Shown one piece after another: positions 1 through 9,575 of a stretch of 64,000 nt of DNA. The translations under genes were made by a program, and so were the position numbers. Source of the DNA: Prorocentrum cordatum (lineage: Eukaryota; Sar; Dinophyceae; Prorocentrales; Prorocentraceae); NCBI GenBank assembly GCA_963575745.1, contig CAUYUJ010015021.1, forward strand, positions 139,501 to 203,500, read 5' to 3'. Under the pieces are notes generated by a model. That model was not told the origin of the DNA. It did not search any database and saw only the letters and a program-made list of their open reading frames with translations. Positions within the stretch are counted from its first letter, which is position 1. Each line of letters begins with the position of its first letter.

Positions 1-775
1 GACCCACCCGCGACCCACCCCGCGACCCACCCCGCGACCCACCCGCGACCCAGCCCACGACCCATCCGCGTCCCACCCGCGACCCACCCGCGACCCACCC
101 TGGGATTCACCCGCGACCCACCCCGCGACCAACCCTCAAGGAAGGAAAAACCAACCCCCACCCGACAATTGACATTTCCTAACGGCCCTGGGCGTTTACT
201 AAGCAGCCCTGCCCTGTTCGATTCTTTTTTATGTGCTTTTGCTACACGGCTTTGCTTGCCGGGGTGGTTATTATGGGGTGGATCCACTGCCCTCCACAGC
301 CGCGACCCACCCTCTACCCAACAGCGACCCACCCGCGACCTTCCCGCGACCCATCCGCGTCCCACCCGCGACCCACCCGCGACACACCCGCGACCCACCC
401 CGCGACCCACCCGCGACCCAGCCCGCGACCCATCCGCGTCCCACCCGCGACCCACCCGCGACCCACCCTGGGATTCACCCGCGACCCACCCCGCCACCAA
501 CCTTCAAGAAAGGAAAAACCATCTCCCACCCGACAATTGACATTTCCTAAACGGCCCTGGGCGTTTACTAAGCAGCCCTGCCCTGTCCTATTTATTTCCA
601 TGTGCGTTTACTAAACGGCTTTGCTTGCCGGGGTGATCATTGTGGGGTGGATCTTCTGCCCTCTGTACCCTCGACCCACCCGCTACCCAACAGCGACCCA
701 CCCGCGACCCATTTACGACCCACCCGCGACCCACCCGTGACCGCTCGCGATTTACCCACGTTGGCTTAAAGGAAT
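1..775. repeat. GACCCACCCGC minisatellite with a 368-bp tandem duplication
   Basis: Irregular tandem runs of GACCCACCCGC / GACCCACCCC fill 1-125, 300-500 and 660-755. The blocks between them (about 130-300 and 498-660) are near-identical: both read AAGGAAAAACC, CCGACAATTGACATTTCCTA, GGGCGTTTACTAAGCAGCCC and GGCTTTGCTTGCCGGGGTG. They lie 368 bp apart, so the array is a higher-order repeat of at least two units. Long open frames here simply translate the minisatellite (Arg-Asp-Pro-Pro-Ala-Thr type) and I do not call them genes. The same 11-12-bp motif returns at 8059-8275. Confidence 0.85.
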
Positions 776-910
776 GTATCGGCGCCTGCGGCGGGCTCGT
801 TGCATAATTTGTACAACTTTGGCGCCTGCGGCGGTTTTCTAGAGTCTCGCAAACTGCCGACGTCCCCACCGCCCCCTCACTCTTGTCCGCATCTGCGGGG
901 TGCTACGGTC
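776..910. repeat. GGCGCCTGCGGCGG repeat pair and a dispersed block
   Basis: GGCGCCTGCGGCGG occurs twice (about 780-795 and 821-834), each followed by a T-rich stretch. It is the core of the tandem repeat at 8277-8750. The adjoining block containing CCCCCTCACTCTT.TCCGCA and TGCGGGGTGCTACG (about 863-905) recurs at about 9307-9346, so it is a dispersed repeat. No coding signal seen. Confidence 0.6.
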
Positions 911-1254
911 TATTTCCTCCGCTTCCCTGTGCCCCCCCCCCCCCGGCCGACCCTTGCCCTTCCTCACCGCGGCCGAGACGCCGAAAAAGGGAGCACCTCG
1001 GTTCGGAAGGGTCTCGCGTTTCGTCGGGCCCTTCCATAGCACTGTTCCTCTAGAGCTTCCGCGTGCACCGAGGCCCTTTGGGTTCCAAAGCGGGGCCGTG
1101 TTCCCTATTTAGCGCTCCTCATCACAGAGGCTCTGCAGCGCAGAAGGCGCATCAAACAGGACATCCGCTTGCCAGCAGGTGGCCCTCGGAAAGTTCCGAT
1201 CCCCGACTGCCGCAGGGAACCGCAGAGATTGTGTGGCACCGTGCTAGAGACAGA

Positions 1255-1410
1255 AAGCCGGCGTACAAGTACGCTGTTGGAGCCCCGCGGGGATCTGTGG
1301 GGTGTCGCTGGACCCCCATCCCTGGCGCGTGGAGCACTCCAGGGACTGCACCTGAAACGCCGCGAGGGGGCCCAGCGCCGATACAAGAATTCCGCTGCCG
1401 AGCTCCGAAA
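1255..1410. repeat. Degenerate copy of the GGCGCTGG foldback family
   Basis: The stretch reads GTCGCTGGACCCCCATCCCTGGCGCG, then about 35 bp, then GAGGGGGCCCAGCGCCGATACAAGAATTCCGC. These are the two arms of the hairpin family seen clearly at 45827-45940, 46009-46208 and 55977-56142, with more substitutions. I see no flanking duplication. Confidence 0.45.
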
Positions 1411-1587
1411 GTTTATGTGCATTGTGTGTGCTACTTCTTCGGCTGACTTATCAGGGGGAGAAACAACACACTGACACAATTCATCTTCGGCCCCCAGGAA
1501 ATATGGGAACACATGGGAAGTGAGGTGAAGACGAGAGTCCAAAACATGTGGGTGAACGTATGCAACTGCGTATCCTTTGGCTCTTTT

Positions 1588-2105
1588 GACTCAGGTCCCT
1601 CAAGAGATTGACGGCGAGTATGCCCCAAGAGTTCGGGCGACGGGATGCATACGAGCGTATCCACCGCCGCTGGCTTGGCACCTCCTGGGCCCGGGTGTGG
1701 CACCGCTCCGGGCCCCAGGAGGGGCCTGGCCGGTGGCGGTGGATACGCATTATCTCCCCCGTGGGCCAAACTCCGTTTGTCTGTCCTCTCCTCCTCCTCC
1801 TTCTCCTCCTCCTCCTCCTCCTCCTCCTCCTCCTCCTCCTCCTCCTCCTCCTCTCCTGTTGCCGCCGACCGCCGTTGCGACAGGTGCGCCGAGGGAGGTC
1901 GCAGGGGCAGCCCCCTCGTGCACCACGGCAGTGCCTGCTGCTAGGAGACCACCCGCGTCGTGGGCAGACGTTCCACGAAGAGGAGTGGCAGCCGCCGCCC
2001 GCCCGCATATACCGCTTGGCCTGGTTAGCGCTTGCACGAGGATCTCGTCGCCCCAACTCGTGGGGCACAGCCTCCGTGGATCTTTTATAGGTCCCAGGTC
2101 GAGTT
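1588..2105. mobile_element. Foldback (MITE-like) element with internal TCC microsatellite
   Basis: The left end (about 1588-1645: CAGGTCCCTCAAGAGATT, ATGCCCCAAGAGTTCGGGCG) is the imperfect reverse complement of the right end (about 2035-2105: CGCCCCAACTCGTGGGGCA, GATCTTTTATAGGTCCCAGG). A second hairpin is nested on the left: CGTATCCACCGCCGCTGGC (1655-1673) pairs with the GGCCGGTGGCGGTGGATACG region ending near 1751. The centre holds a TCC tract. There is no transposase, so this would be non-autonomous. Mobility is inferred from structure only. Confidence 0.5.
1790..1856. repeat. (TCC)n microsatellite
   Basis: About 65 bp of nearly pure CTC/TCC trinucleotide inside the foldback at 1588-2105. 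Its translations are poly-Pro, poly-Ser, poly-Leu or, in antisense, poly-Gly, poly-Arg and poly-Glu, and are not genes. Confidence 0.9.
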
Positions 2106-2109
2106 GTGT

Positions 2110-3490
2110 GTCAGCAGGTCGTGGACATACAGCTCGTCGCCCTACGATGGTGCCCAAGGAGTTCTTAGCGCATGTCTCTGCGATGCCGCCCGCCCGCGGC
2201 GGCGGACCCCCCGCGGCGGATCCAGTTACTTTGCGAGCCGTGGAGCGTGCTCGTTTATCCGCGCTCGCCGCCCCGCGCCCGCTGCCAGGGGTGCAGCGCT
2301 GGCTGGCCGTCCCGGCCGCTCCGTGGCGACGCCCGCCGTGCGAGCGCCTTCCCCTCCCCCCCTCCCGCCCCGCGGCCCCTTCCGCCTGTCCTGTCCCCCG
2401 CCCGAGCGCGCGTGCGGCTTGCCCCTGCCGCGCTGCGGCATACGACGTTCGGACTCGCGCTCGAGGGGCCCTCGGTGCCCCGCCGCCGGCCCGCCCCTGC
2501 GGTTGCGCGCGGCGTCGGCCGTCCCTCGCGCTCGAGGGCCCCCGGGGCCGCCCGTCCCCCACCCGCGCCCTGCGCTCCTGCCCGGCGGGGGTCCGGATGG
2601 GGGTCTTCCGGGGTTGTGCGAGAGAGGCTCCCAAGGAGGGCCCCAAGAGGGCCCTTAGACGGCTCGAAGCCTTCACGGCGCCCCCCGACGGCCCAGAAGG
2701 ATTCCAAGACTGCCCAAGAGGGCCCCAAGTCGGTCCTAAAGCGCCCCAACTGGGCCCCTGGGGCCCAGGCGATGCAATTCTTTAACAAGGGGCCTTTCCG
2801 CTCCGTTTCGTGCCCCAGGGCCCCGCACATCGATCCATCTCGAAACATGGAGCAGAAAGATGGGGTCCGGGGCTCCTGTCGAAATTCCTTGTGATGTTCC
2901 ACTGTGTTACAACGTGCGGGTCTTGTTTCCACTCACCCTGGGGAGCAAACCCATATGCCCATGCTAATCGTTTTGTCTGGATTGGCCGTGGATCGGGGCC
3001 CAGCACCCTACGCACCACGCCGTATCGTTTGGGCAGCGAGCCATCGGCGACGAGGTCACCGCACTGTTCCTGGACCAGTTTGCTTGATTTGGTGTATGTC
3101 TTGTGTGGCTTTCGCATGCTCCACCTGCTCCTTCCCGGTGGGGGCCCAGATTGGGTAATTTCTTGGATTGTGCGAAAGGTCTGTGCCTCCTCGCTTCCTA
3201 GCTACTCAACGCGCCAAACGCGGTAGTTACCGTATGCAGTGCATGGGGTCTTTGCCAGCATCTTCGAGGCTCCCCTGTCCGGGACAACGTCAGGGAGGGT
3301 GGGGTCGGGGTGGGGGGATCGGCTTGAGGATAGTCTGAGGGGAGCAACGGCTGAGAGGAGATTAGGCCCAGGGTGGAGGGCAGCCTTAGCGTAGAGGATT
3401 GTCTCAGGAGGGGGTCGGGCTCAGAGGCAACGATCGGGGAGGGTCGGCTCAGGTGGGGGGTAGGCTCAAATGGGGGATACGATGTAGTTT
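2110..3490. other. GC-rich unassigned sequence
   Basis: 2160-2760 is very GC-rich with long overlapping open frames on both strands (Arg/Pro/Ala-rich). None shows a recognisable domain, so I treat them as composition artefacts. 2630-2760 has several GGGCCCCAA-type motifs. 3290-3480 is a poor tandem repeat of a roughly 25-bp G-rich unit (GGGTCGGCTCAGG-like). A short TA run lies at 3500-3512. No exon could be supported. Confidence 0.4.
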
Positions 3491-3514
3491 GTTTAACATA
3501 TATATATATATTTA

Positions 3515-4735
3515 TTTGCTGGCCGCGAGAAGTCAAGCAGCGTGCTGGCGATGGACTTGTAGTCTTCAGACACAGGTGATTTCACTTGCATGCCATCTAT
3601 TCCCCCTGCCCCCCTCCGCCGCTTTGTCAAAGAGCGCCTGGCCGAAAAGGCGTGCAAGCGACTTCGGGCTTGCGTGGCAACCAGATGTAGTTTTGGTTGG
3701 TCCTCGCTATGCCTCTGCCCCTCTGTGCACGTATAATTGCTCGAGTCTGAAGAAAAACCTTTAGGGTCGAGGTTCTCGAGCTTTTTCTTCGGTTCGATTG
3801 TCCAGCCTCGGGATGCTCTCCAGCATCTGCGCCTGGAGTGGAGCTTTCCAGGGGTGGTGATCGTCCCGAACGGCCGCCACAGAACTGGGCTATGGCCCGA
3901 AGTCGAAGGGCAACGTGGGGGGGATGCATCAGCCTCGAGTCGCCCATGGATCGCCGATATGATCCCGACAGCCCCACCCCGCTCAGTAGCATGCGGATTC
4001 GCTGTCGGAGGCCTCTCGCCGAACGGTGATGTACCGTCGATTCCAGGTCGATCTCGCCCATTGGGGGGGGATGTTCCCGAGGCCGGCGCGCAACCTGCTG
4101 ACAGACACCTGGAGGCCGCGGGCGAGTTGGGCACGAAGGTGAAGAGGAGCAGCAGTAGCGATCACGGCAAGAGCAGGAGGAGGAGGAGAAGGAGGAGGAG
4201 GAGGAGGAGGAGGAGAAGGAGGAGACGTGCCAGGGGCAACGTTCGGGGGGATAGGTTTTTGGGGATGCATCGCCCCCCAAGGGTCCAGTCATCGCCGATA
4301 GGGCCCGATAGCCCACCCCGCCCAGGAACGACCAGTTTCGCTCATCGGGGGCCCAGCGCCGATCTATCGGTGATGCATTGCCGACGCCCTGTGGATGGTT
4401 CCCCCCCCTGGGCCACTCACCCACATATCGTTTTCCCTCACGGAGTAGTATTAGGATGATGACGACCAGTTCAACCCCAAGACGCATCATTGATGTTGCA
4501 ACCCACCATCCCTCCAAGCTCCCTCTCCACAAGTCTCTGAGCAAATTATTTGCATTTGGAGAAGTGGCCAATTAGAAGGCAATCGTCTGAAAATCTGCAT
4601 TCGTGCCAGCGCAGCGTTTCTTGGCGTTCAGCGTCGCGGACCAACGTGACTGTCGCGACCTGACAATCCTAAACCGTGCCAGCATACCATGCCTGAGAGG
4701 CCTTGAGCCAGTCACCCAACGATCGTTGCCCCACA
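3515..4735. other. Unassigned sequence with GATG/CGATC-rich remnants and a GGA tract
   Basis: Contains scattered CATCGCCGAT-type words (about 3920-4030 and 4255-4385), possibly decayed foldback pieces like those at 6076-6312. A (GGA)n tract lies at about 4170-4225. The stretch before it (GAAGAGGAGCAGCAGTAGCG, about 4140) resembles 4848-4865 next to the GGA tract at 4738-4815. No gene recognised. Confidence 0.35.
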
Positions 4736-4737
4736 GG

Positions 4738-4815
4738 AGCAGGAGGCAGAGGAGGAGGAGGAGGAAGAGGAGCAGGAGGAGGAGGAGGCGGAGGAGGAAA
4801 AGGAGGATGAGGTGG
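4738..4815. repeat. (GGA)n microsatellite
   Basis: Interrupted AGGAGG trinucleotide run of about 75 bp. The opposite strand gives Ser-rich and the forward strand Arg-rich shadow peptides. Confidence 0.8.
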
Positions 4816-5074
4816 AGGCATGCTTAGAGGATGGTGCAAGGAGGAAGAGCAGCAGCAGCGATCGTGGCTCAGCGGCCATCCGGCGGGTGCCGCGCGCTCT
4901 GGTCAGGCTCTCGCGCTCCTCGTGTCCCCTCCCCTCACCCTTCCTCACCTCCCCATCCGCCCTCCTCCATCATTCATCCCTCCATGGTCCCCCCCTCCCT
5001 CCTCCTGCTTCCCCGCCTCCACGTCCTCCTCCTCCTGCTTCCGCGCCTCCGAGTCCCCCTCCTGCTGTTCTCCC

Positions 5075-5180
5075 TCTGGGGGCCCTGGCCTGGCCTCGGG
5101 ACCTTCCAACAACGACGCAGAACGAAAGACGGGTCCCGGGGAAAGGGGTGCAGCTTCTGTCGGGGCCCACGTCATGACAA
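5075..5180 (+). repeat. Dispersed repeat family R1, copy 1
   Basis: Order of landmarks: CTCTGGGGGCCCTGGCC, CCTCGGGACCTTCCAACAACG, AAAGACGGGTCCCGGGGAAA, GGGGCCCACGTCATGA. The same order recurs at 5640-5730, 6418-6540, 16770-16880 and 24370-24480 and, on the other strand, at 45541-45662, 47825-47930 and 60150-60255. A partial copy lies at 13232-13290. Confidence 0.55.
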
Positions 5181-5194
5181 ACATGCGGCTCGAT

Positions 5195-5285
5195 GTGGAG
5201 CCAGAGTCTCCCCACGCCGATGCGTCGCTGATGCGACGCGGTCCTCCGACCCAATCTCTTCGGACCCCACCATAAGGGAGGCCTC
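5195..5285. repeat. Half copy of the CATCGGCGATG foldback family
   Basis: Reads CGATGTGGAGCC, then GCGATG-type words, then GGTCCTCCGACCCA, TCTCTTCGGACCCCA and GGGAGGCCTC. This is the right-hand half of the foldback at 6076-6312. The left arm is missing. Confidence 0.5.
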
Positions 5286-5454
5286 TGCGGAGGAGGACCA
5301 GGTGGAGCAGGCAACGAGATCGACGCACGGCGCCTCGCAAAGTCAAGAGTTTTACCTATCTGGGCATTGCTGGGACGTGTGCGTGTTCTCCTCGGCGAGG
5401 TGTATCGAGGAGCATCTTGGATCATTTTACGAACAACTAAACGCTCGAAGTCGA

Positions 5455-5520
5455 ACAATGCACGGCGTCCAACGTGGAACTCCGCCGGCGACCTGGAATC
5501 GGTCGATGTTGAACGATCTG
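5455..5520. repeat. Dispersed block shared with 56478-56530
   Basis: GCCGGCGACC, AATCGGT and GTTGAACGATCT occur in the same order and spacing here and at 56478-56530. Function unknown. Confidence 0.5.
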
Positions 5521-5600
5521 TGTGCCTCCTCCTCCTCCTTCTCTGCCTCCTCCTCCTCCTCCTGCGTGCCCTCCCCCTCACCCGCTCCCTCCTCGACGCA
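5515..5600. repeat. (TCC)n microsatellite
   Basis: CTCCTCCTCC tract with interruptions, followed within 200 bp by a GGA tract on the same strand (5715-5905). The pair could be the arms of a large decayed foldback. Confidence 0.75.
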
Positions 5601-5639
5601 GACCTCTTCGGGCCATGAACAACAACATGACGGCAGCTG

Positions 5640-5730
5640 TTTCTCTGTTTCCGTCCTCTGGGGGCCCGCACTGGGTCCCGGGGCCGTCGATGAACGACTC
5701 AGGATGAAGAACCGGTTCCGGGGAAGGCGA
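5640..5730 (+). repeat. Dispersed repeat family R1, copy 2
   Basis: CTCTGGGGGCCCGCACTGGG, CCCGGGGCCGTCGATGAACGAC, AGGATGAAGAACCGGTTCCGGGG follow the R1 order described at 5075-5180. Confidence 0.5.
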
Positions 5731-5905
5731 AGGAGGAGGAGGAGGAGGGGGAGGAGGAGGAGAAGGAGGAGGAGGACGAGGAGGAGGAGGAGGAAGAGGA
5801 GCGGGAGGAAGAGGAGGAAGAGGAGGAAGAAGAGGAGGAGGAGGAGGAAGTGCAGGCAAACGAGGAGGAGGAGGAGGCGGAGGAGGAGCAGGAGGGAGGG
5901 AGGGA
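5715..5905. repeat. (GGA)n microsatellite, about 190 bp
   Basis: Long GGA/GAG-rich tract, ending in GGGAGGGAGGGAGG. It generates long shadow frames (Arg-rich forward; Leu-, Ser- and Pro-rich in antisense) that are not genes. Confidence 0.85.
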
Positions 5906-6075
5906 GGGAGGGGGGAAGGGGTCGAGACCTCGGGGATAGACGGTGTGGCAAAGGCCAAGGCGTCGGGTGTCTGGGCAGGCGGGCAAGGGGAGTGGGGCGA
6001 GCCTCGCCTGCCCGCTTCGCCTGGAGGCGGGCGACCGTGGCCGCCAGCCTGACGTGGGGCATGTCTCTCTATCCC

Positions 6076-6312
6076 TCCTGGATGGGGTCGGCGCAGATGG
6101 GGTCGGAGGATCGCGCCGCATCGCCGATGCATCGGCGATGCATCAGCGATGCGGCTCTATGTGGGGTCCACTTATTCTCCACACCGACGTCGCCCATGCA
6201 TCGCCGACGTCGCAAGTGCATGGCCGACGCGTCGGCGACGTATCGCCGATGTATCGGCGATGCGGCGAGATCCTCCGACCCCATCTGCTCGGACCCCATC
6301 CAGGAGGCCTCT
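6076..6312. mobile_element. CATCGGCGATG foldback element, about 237 bp
   Basis: Nearly palindromic. The left end reads CTCCTGGATGGGGTCGG, CAGATGGGGTCGGAGGATCG, GCCGCATCGCCGATGCATCG. The right end is its reverse complement: CCGATGTATCGGCGATGCGG, CGAGATCCTCCGACCCCATC, TGCTCGGACCCCATCCAGGA. The middle carries repeated CATCGCCGA words. A related copy is at 14950-15180 and a half copy at 5195-5285. No coding capacity, so a non-autonomous mobile hairpin is the simplest reading. Confidence 0.65.
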
Positions 6313-6417
6313 AATGTCCCTCTATGGGCTGGCGCGTCCAGCGCCTGAGCGAGCGCGCAGGGCGAGAGGCAGAACCCCATCGGGTCTTGAAGACATCTCG
6401 GCGGGAGGATGTTTGGC

Positions 6418-6540
6418 AGTTTTCGGCCTCGGGGGCCCTTTTCGGGCCGCGGGGCCGTCAACAAGGCGCCCCGGGATGGAGCACTGTCCCGGGGGAGGGG
6501 TCCAGACCCCTGGGGGCCCACGTCGTGAACAACAACTGAC
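6418..6540 (+). repeat. Dispersed repeat family R1, copy 3
   Basis: TTTTCGGCCTCGGGGGCCC, CGGGCCGCGGGGCCGTCAAC, CCCGGGATGGAGCACTGTCC, GGGGTCCAGACCCCTGGGGG, CCCACGTCGTGAACAAC. One of the better-preserved copies. Confidence 0.6.
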
Positions 6541-7000
6541 GTCGGGGGTCCGGGATGGCGGGACGGAAGGAGGAGCGAGAAGCAGGAGAGACGCAGGTGA
6601 GGACAGGAGGAGCGGTTGGAGGCTGGTCGGGCCTCGCGTTCGCTTCCGTGGCGACCGCCTGCGCGTCGGCGGCTGGCCACACCAGTTTCAGCCCCGATTG
6701 GATAAGGCTGGCTGCTCGCAGAGGCTGCGCGCATGGGCGAGGATGTGGGTGCCGGGGCATCGGCCTTTCGAGTGGCCGTCCGGAACCATCCGCTCCCGAG
6801 GTTGCCCCCCGCCTCCTTGCTAGGATCAGGGGGGGGGAGAAGGGCGACGGAATACAGAGAGACGGAAGAGGATGGGGACGGGGAAGGGCGCAGAGAGGAT
6901 GGGGGGGTGCGTCGATCTAAACATCATCAGAGTGAGGGGGCCGAACGGTCATTCACTGTCCCTGGGTGCGTGGCTGAAGTGGAATTCCGCGGTGCGGATT
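6541..7000. other. Unassigned sequence
   Basis: Mixed G-rich sequence between R1 and the composite element. I see no repeat, RNA or coding feature that I can support. Confidence 0.3.
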
Positions 7001-7001
7001 A

Positions 7002-7928
7002 TCGTTGTTGTTGTTGTTGTTGTTGAACATTATTAATTCTAAAGAATAATTACTGTTGGGACCCCTGGTGCACGGCCCCCCTGCGCCGCCTAGGCCGCAG
7101 CTACATTTTCATCATTTTCGTGAGGAAGCCTCAGGTAATTCGATGTGATCAAGATCCGGTTGTTTTGTTCCCCCCCGCTTTCCCTTGCAAAAAACACTAT
7201 AAAATGACATTTCTTGTTCTAATATAATCAAATTTCAAGAATCCCTTGCAAAAAATAAGGTAAAGTGGACATTCGCGCGCGCAAGACGAAATCCTTCCAA
7301 AAGCTTAGTGTTCGGAGCGATTTTAACATAAAAACATCAAAAAACCAATGGTTTTTCAACAAAAAAATGTCAAAATCTCATCCCGCGCGCTCTTGCGGAT
7401 TCGTAGGAAAACCAACACTTTTTAAACATTTCTGTCAAACGGGCTTTTGCGAGCAACTTTTTCGAACTTCTGCGACAACGGTTGCGCACCTGCCAGGGCC
7501 ATCATCCCTGTCAAATAATACCATGCGGGACACATTCGTTTTTTCTTCGCGCGCGCACGCCGAAATCTCCAAAAACCATTGGGTTTTTAAGAATTTTAGC
7601 ACCGCTTAACAACTTCTGTGGGTTAACAAGGCTTAACAACTTCTGTGGGTGTACGAACGTAGGCTTAACAACTTCTGTGGGTGTGTACTCCACGCCAGTG
7701 TAGTAGCCACGGTCGTCCGCAGGCCACGAAGTGAAGTGTCCGAACGTCATAGGGCGGGAAGCTGGGTGTGGGTGGTGGCGAAGAGTCGTGTGGATATTTG
7801 GTAGAGCTTGCACTGCCCCCCCACAAAGTGGGGGTATTGGCTGGCGTCGCATGAAAACCCTGGCACTGGTGAGAACACTGAGCGTTCGGGTAAAGTGATT
7901 GTTGTTGTTGTTGTTGTTATTGTTGTTC

Positions 7929-7973
<45 letters not shown>

Positions 7974-7975
7974 GT
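7002..7975. mobile_element. Composite (TTG)n-bounded AT-rich element, copy 1
   Basis: Starts in a (TTG)n run followed by AACATTATTA. It continues through GGGACCCCTGGTGC, GCCTAGGCCGCAGC, GATCCGGTTGTTTTGTT and CTTGCAAAAAACACTATAAA, then an AT-rich unit with ATTCGCGCGCGCAAGACG, then a conserved segment (7672-7900), and ends in a second (TTG)n run. The second copy at 11062-12272 has the same parts in the same order. No protein is encoded, and both boundaries are simple TTG repeats, so true ends are uncertain. Confidence 0.6.
7672..7900. other. Conserved 230-bp segment with a perfect short hairpin, copy 1
   Basis: Runs from TCTGTGGGTGTGTACTCCAC to GAACACTGAGCGTTCGGGTA and is about 94% identical by eye to 12015-12245. 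It holds a hairpin CCCCCCAC-AAA-GTGGGGG (about 7821-7839). In the second copy only the loop differs (GAA for AAA) and the stem is kept. An antisense frame of about 80 codons stays open in both copies, but nearly all differences change the amino acid, which argues against coding. A structured RNA or cis element is possible. I do not recognise the family. Confidence 0.45.
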
Positions 7976-8058
7976 AATTGTTTGTTGTTGTTTGTTGTTG
8001 TTTGTTGTTGTGTGTTGTTGTGTTTGTTGTTTGTTGTTTGTTGTTGTTTGTTGTCGTC
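7900..8058. repeat. (TTG)n microsatellite grading into TTTGTTG
   Basis: About 75 bp of nearly pure TTG, then TTGTTTG-type units to 8058. It joins directly to the CGACCCACCC minisatellite. Confidence 0.9.
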
Positions 8059-8275
8059 GTCCCACCCGCAACCCGCCCCGCGACCCGCCCCGCGACCCAC
8101 CCCGCGACCCACCCCGCGACCCACCCGCGACCCACCCGCGAACCACCCGCAACCCACCCCGCGACCCACCCCGCGACCCACCCCGCGACCCACCCCGCGA
8201 CCCACCCCGCGACCCACCCCGCGACCCACCCCGCGAGCCACCCGCGACCCACCCGCGACCTACCCCGCGACCCAA
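8059..8275. repeat. CGACCCACCCCG minisatellite
   Basis: Roughly 18 copies of an 11-12-bp unit (GCGACCCACCCC), the same motif as at 1-775. Shadow frames translate as Arg-Asp-Pro-Pro-type peptides. Confidence 0.9.
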
Positions 8276-8276
8276 A

Positions 8277-8750
8277 CCACGTTCAAGGTACAAGCCACCA
8301 TTTTCGGCGCCTGCGGCGGGCTTTTTTGCATTCCTTCCAGGTGGAGAGCCCGCGACCCACCCCGTGACCAACTCGCGACCAACCCGCGACCCAACCCACG
8401 TTCAGGGTACAAACCACATTTTTCGGCGCTTGCGGCGGGCATCTTTTGCATTTGTTTCAGGTGGAGAGCCCGCGGCCCACCCGCGACCACGTTCAGGGTA
8501 CAAACCACATTTTTCTGCGCCTGCGGCGGGCATTTTTTGCATTCGCTCCTGGTGGAAAACCCGCGGCCCACCCGCGACCTAAACCACGTTCAGTGTACAA
8601 ACAATTTGTTTGGCGCCTGCGGCGGGCTGCTTTTGCATTCCTTCCAAGTGGAGGTGGAGAGCCCGCGACCCATCCGCGACCTAAACCACGTTCACTGAAC
8701 AAACCAATGCCGCACAAGCGCGGCGGCGGATTTTTGCATGCCGTCTGAGC
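8277..8750. repeat. Tandem repeat of about 100-120 bp, five copies
   Basis: Each unit has ACCACGTTCA, GTACAAACCA, then GGCGCCTGCGGCGGGC, a T-rich stretch with TTTTGCATTC, then GTGGAGAGCCCGCG and minisatellite remnants. Units start near 8277, 8398, 8488, 8584 and 8685. The last is diverged (GCGCGGCGGCGGATTTTTGC). The GGCGCCTGCGG core also occurs at 780-835. Confidence 0.8.
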
Positions 8751-8879
8751 CCGCAAGGACCTCTTCAAGCCCCGCGCATCCACACCAGCCCGTCCAGCAA
8801 CTCTGCCCTGGCGAGTTGCCTTGATCAGAGAAGGCGGGGAGCATGAAGTGGAAAAAAGGATTGCGTTGCAATGATCTTG

Positions 8880-9242
8880 GGGAAGGAGGGGGAGGCAGGA
8901 GGAGTAAACAGGGGACGAGGGGAACGCGGAAGAAGAGAGGATGTAAGGATAATGTGGAGAAAGAAAAGGAGGAGGAGCAGGAGGACGAGGAGGGGGAGGA
9001 GGGGGAGGAGGGGGAGGAGGAGGACGAGGAGGGGGAGGAGGGGGAGGATGATGATGATGGACGACAATGGGAGGACGATGATGGAGGCCGATGAGGGGGA
9101 GGACGACAATGGGAGGACGATCGTGAAAGGACGAGGGGGGGAGAGGGAGGACGAGGAAGAAGAGGAGGAGGAGGACGAGGTGGAGGAGGAGGATGACGAT
9201 GACGATGAGGACGAGGGCGAGGAGGAGGAGGAGGAGGAGAGC
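8880..9242. repeat. Purine-rich GGA/GAC low-complexity tract
   Basis: About 360 bp of GGA, GAG, GAC and GAT triplets. All frames through it are Arg/Glu/Asp-rich (forward) or Ser/Leu/Pro-rich (reverse) shadows. Confidence 0.8.
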
Positions 9243-9299
9243 GCCATCGACAGGGAAGGTGGGGGCCACGAGGTCCGCCGGCTCGATGACGCCCGCGTC

Positions 9300-9451
9300 G
9301 CCCGCGCCCGCCCCCTCACTCTTATCCGCAATTGCGGGGTGCTACGTATACAGATGCATAGAGAGCGAGAGAGAGTCACACAGAGAGGCAGAGGGCCAGA
9401 AAGAGAGAGAGAGAGAGAGACAGTTGCACGGACAGGCAGACAGACCGACAC

Positions 9452-9484
<33 letters not shown>

Positions 9485-9535
9485 CTGGCAGAAAGAGAAA
9501 AAAGAGAGAGCGAGAGACACCGAGAGAGGCCACGG
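9300..9535. repeat. Dispersed block plus (GA)n and (CAGG)n simple repeats
   Basis: 9307-9346 repeats the CCCCCTCACTCTTATCCGCA / TGCGGGGTGCTACG block of 863-905. It is followed by GAGAGAGA (9360-9420) and a tetranucleotide (CAGG)n run (about 9452-9485). Confidence 0.75.
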
Positions 9536-9575
9536 CAGGGAGGGAGCCGGGGATGGACATGGCGTGCGAGGGTGC

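Noticed and set aside
5427-6132. Leu-, Ser- and Pro-rich reverse-strand proteins resembling signal or membrane segments
   Set aside because: They are the three antisense frames of a GGA microsatellite; the hydrophobicity comes from CTC/TCC codons only.
7672-7900. Conserved small protein encoded antisense in the 230-bp segment
   Set aside because: Most differences between the two copies alter the amino acid, which is not the pattern of a protein under selection.
8050-8280. Telomeric or CRISPR-like array
   Set aside because: The unit is an irregular 11-12-bp minisatellite without spacers and without the TTTAGGG-type telomere repeat.
7511-8371. Long reverse-strand open frame with Asn-, Thr- and Gly-Ser-rich repeats
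   Set aside because: It is the translation of the TTG microsatellite, the 230-bp segment and the GACCCACCC minisatellite. It changes character exactly at repeat borders.
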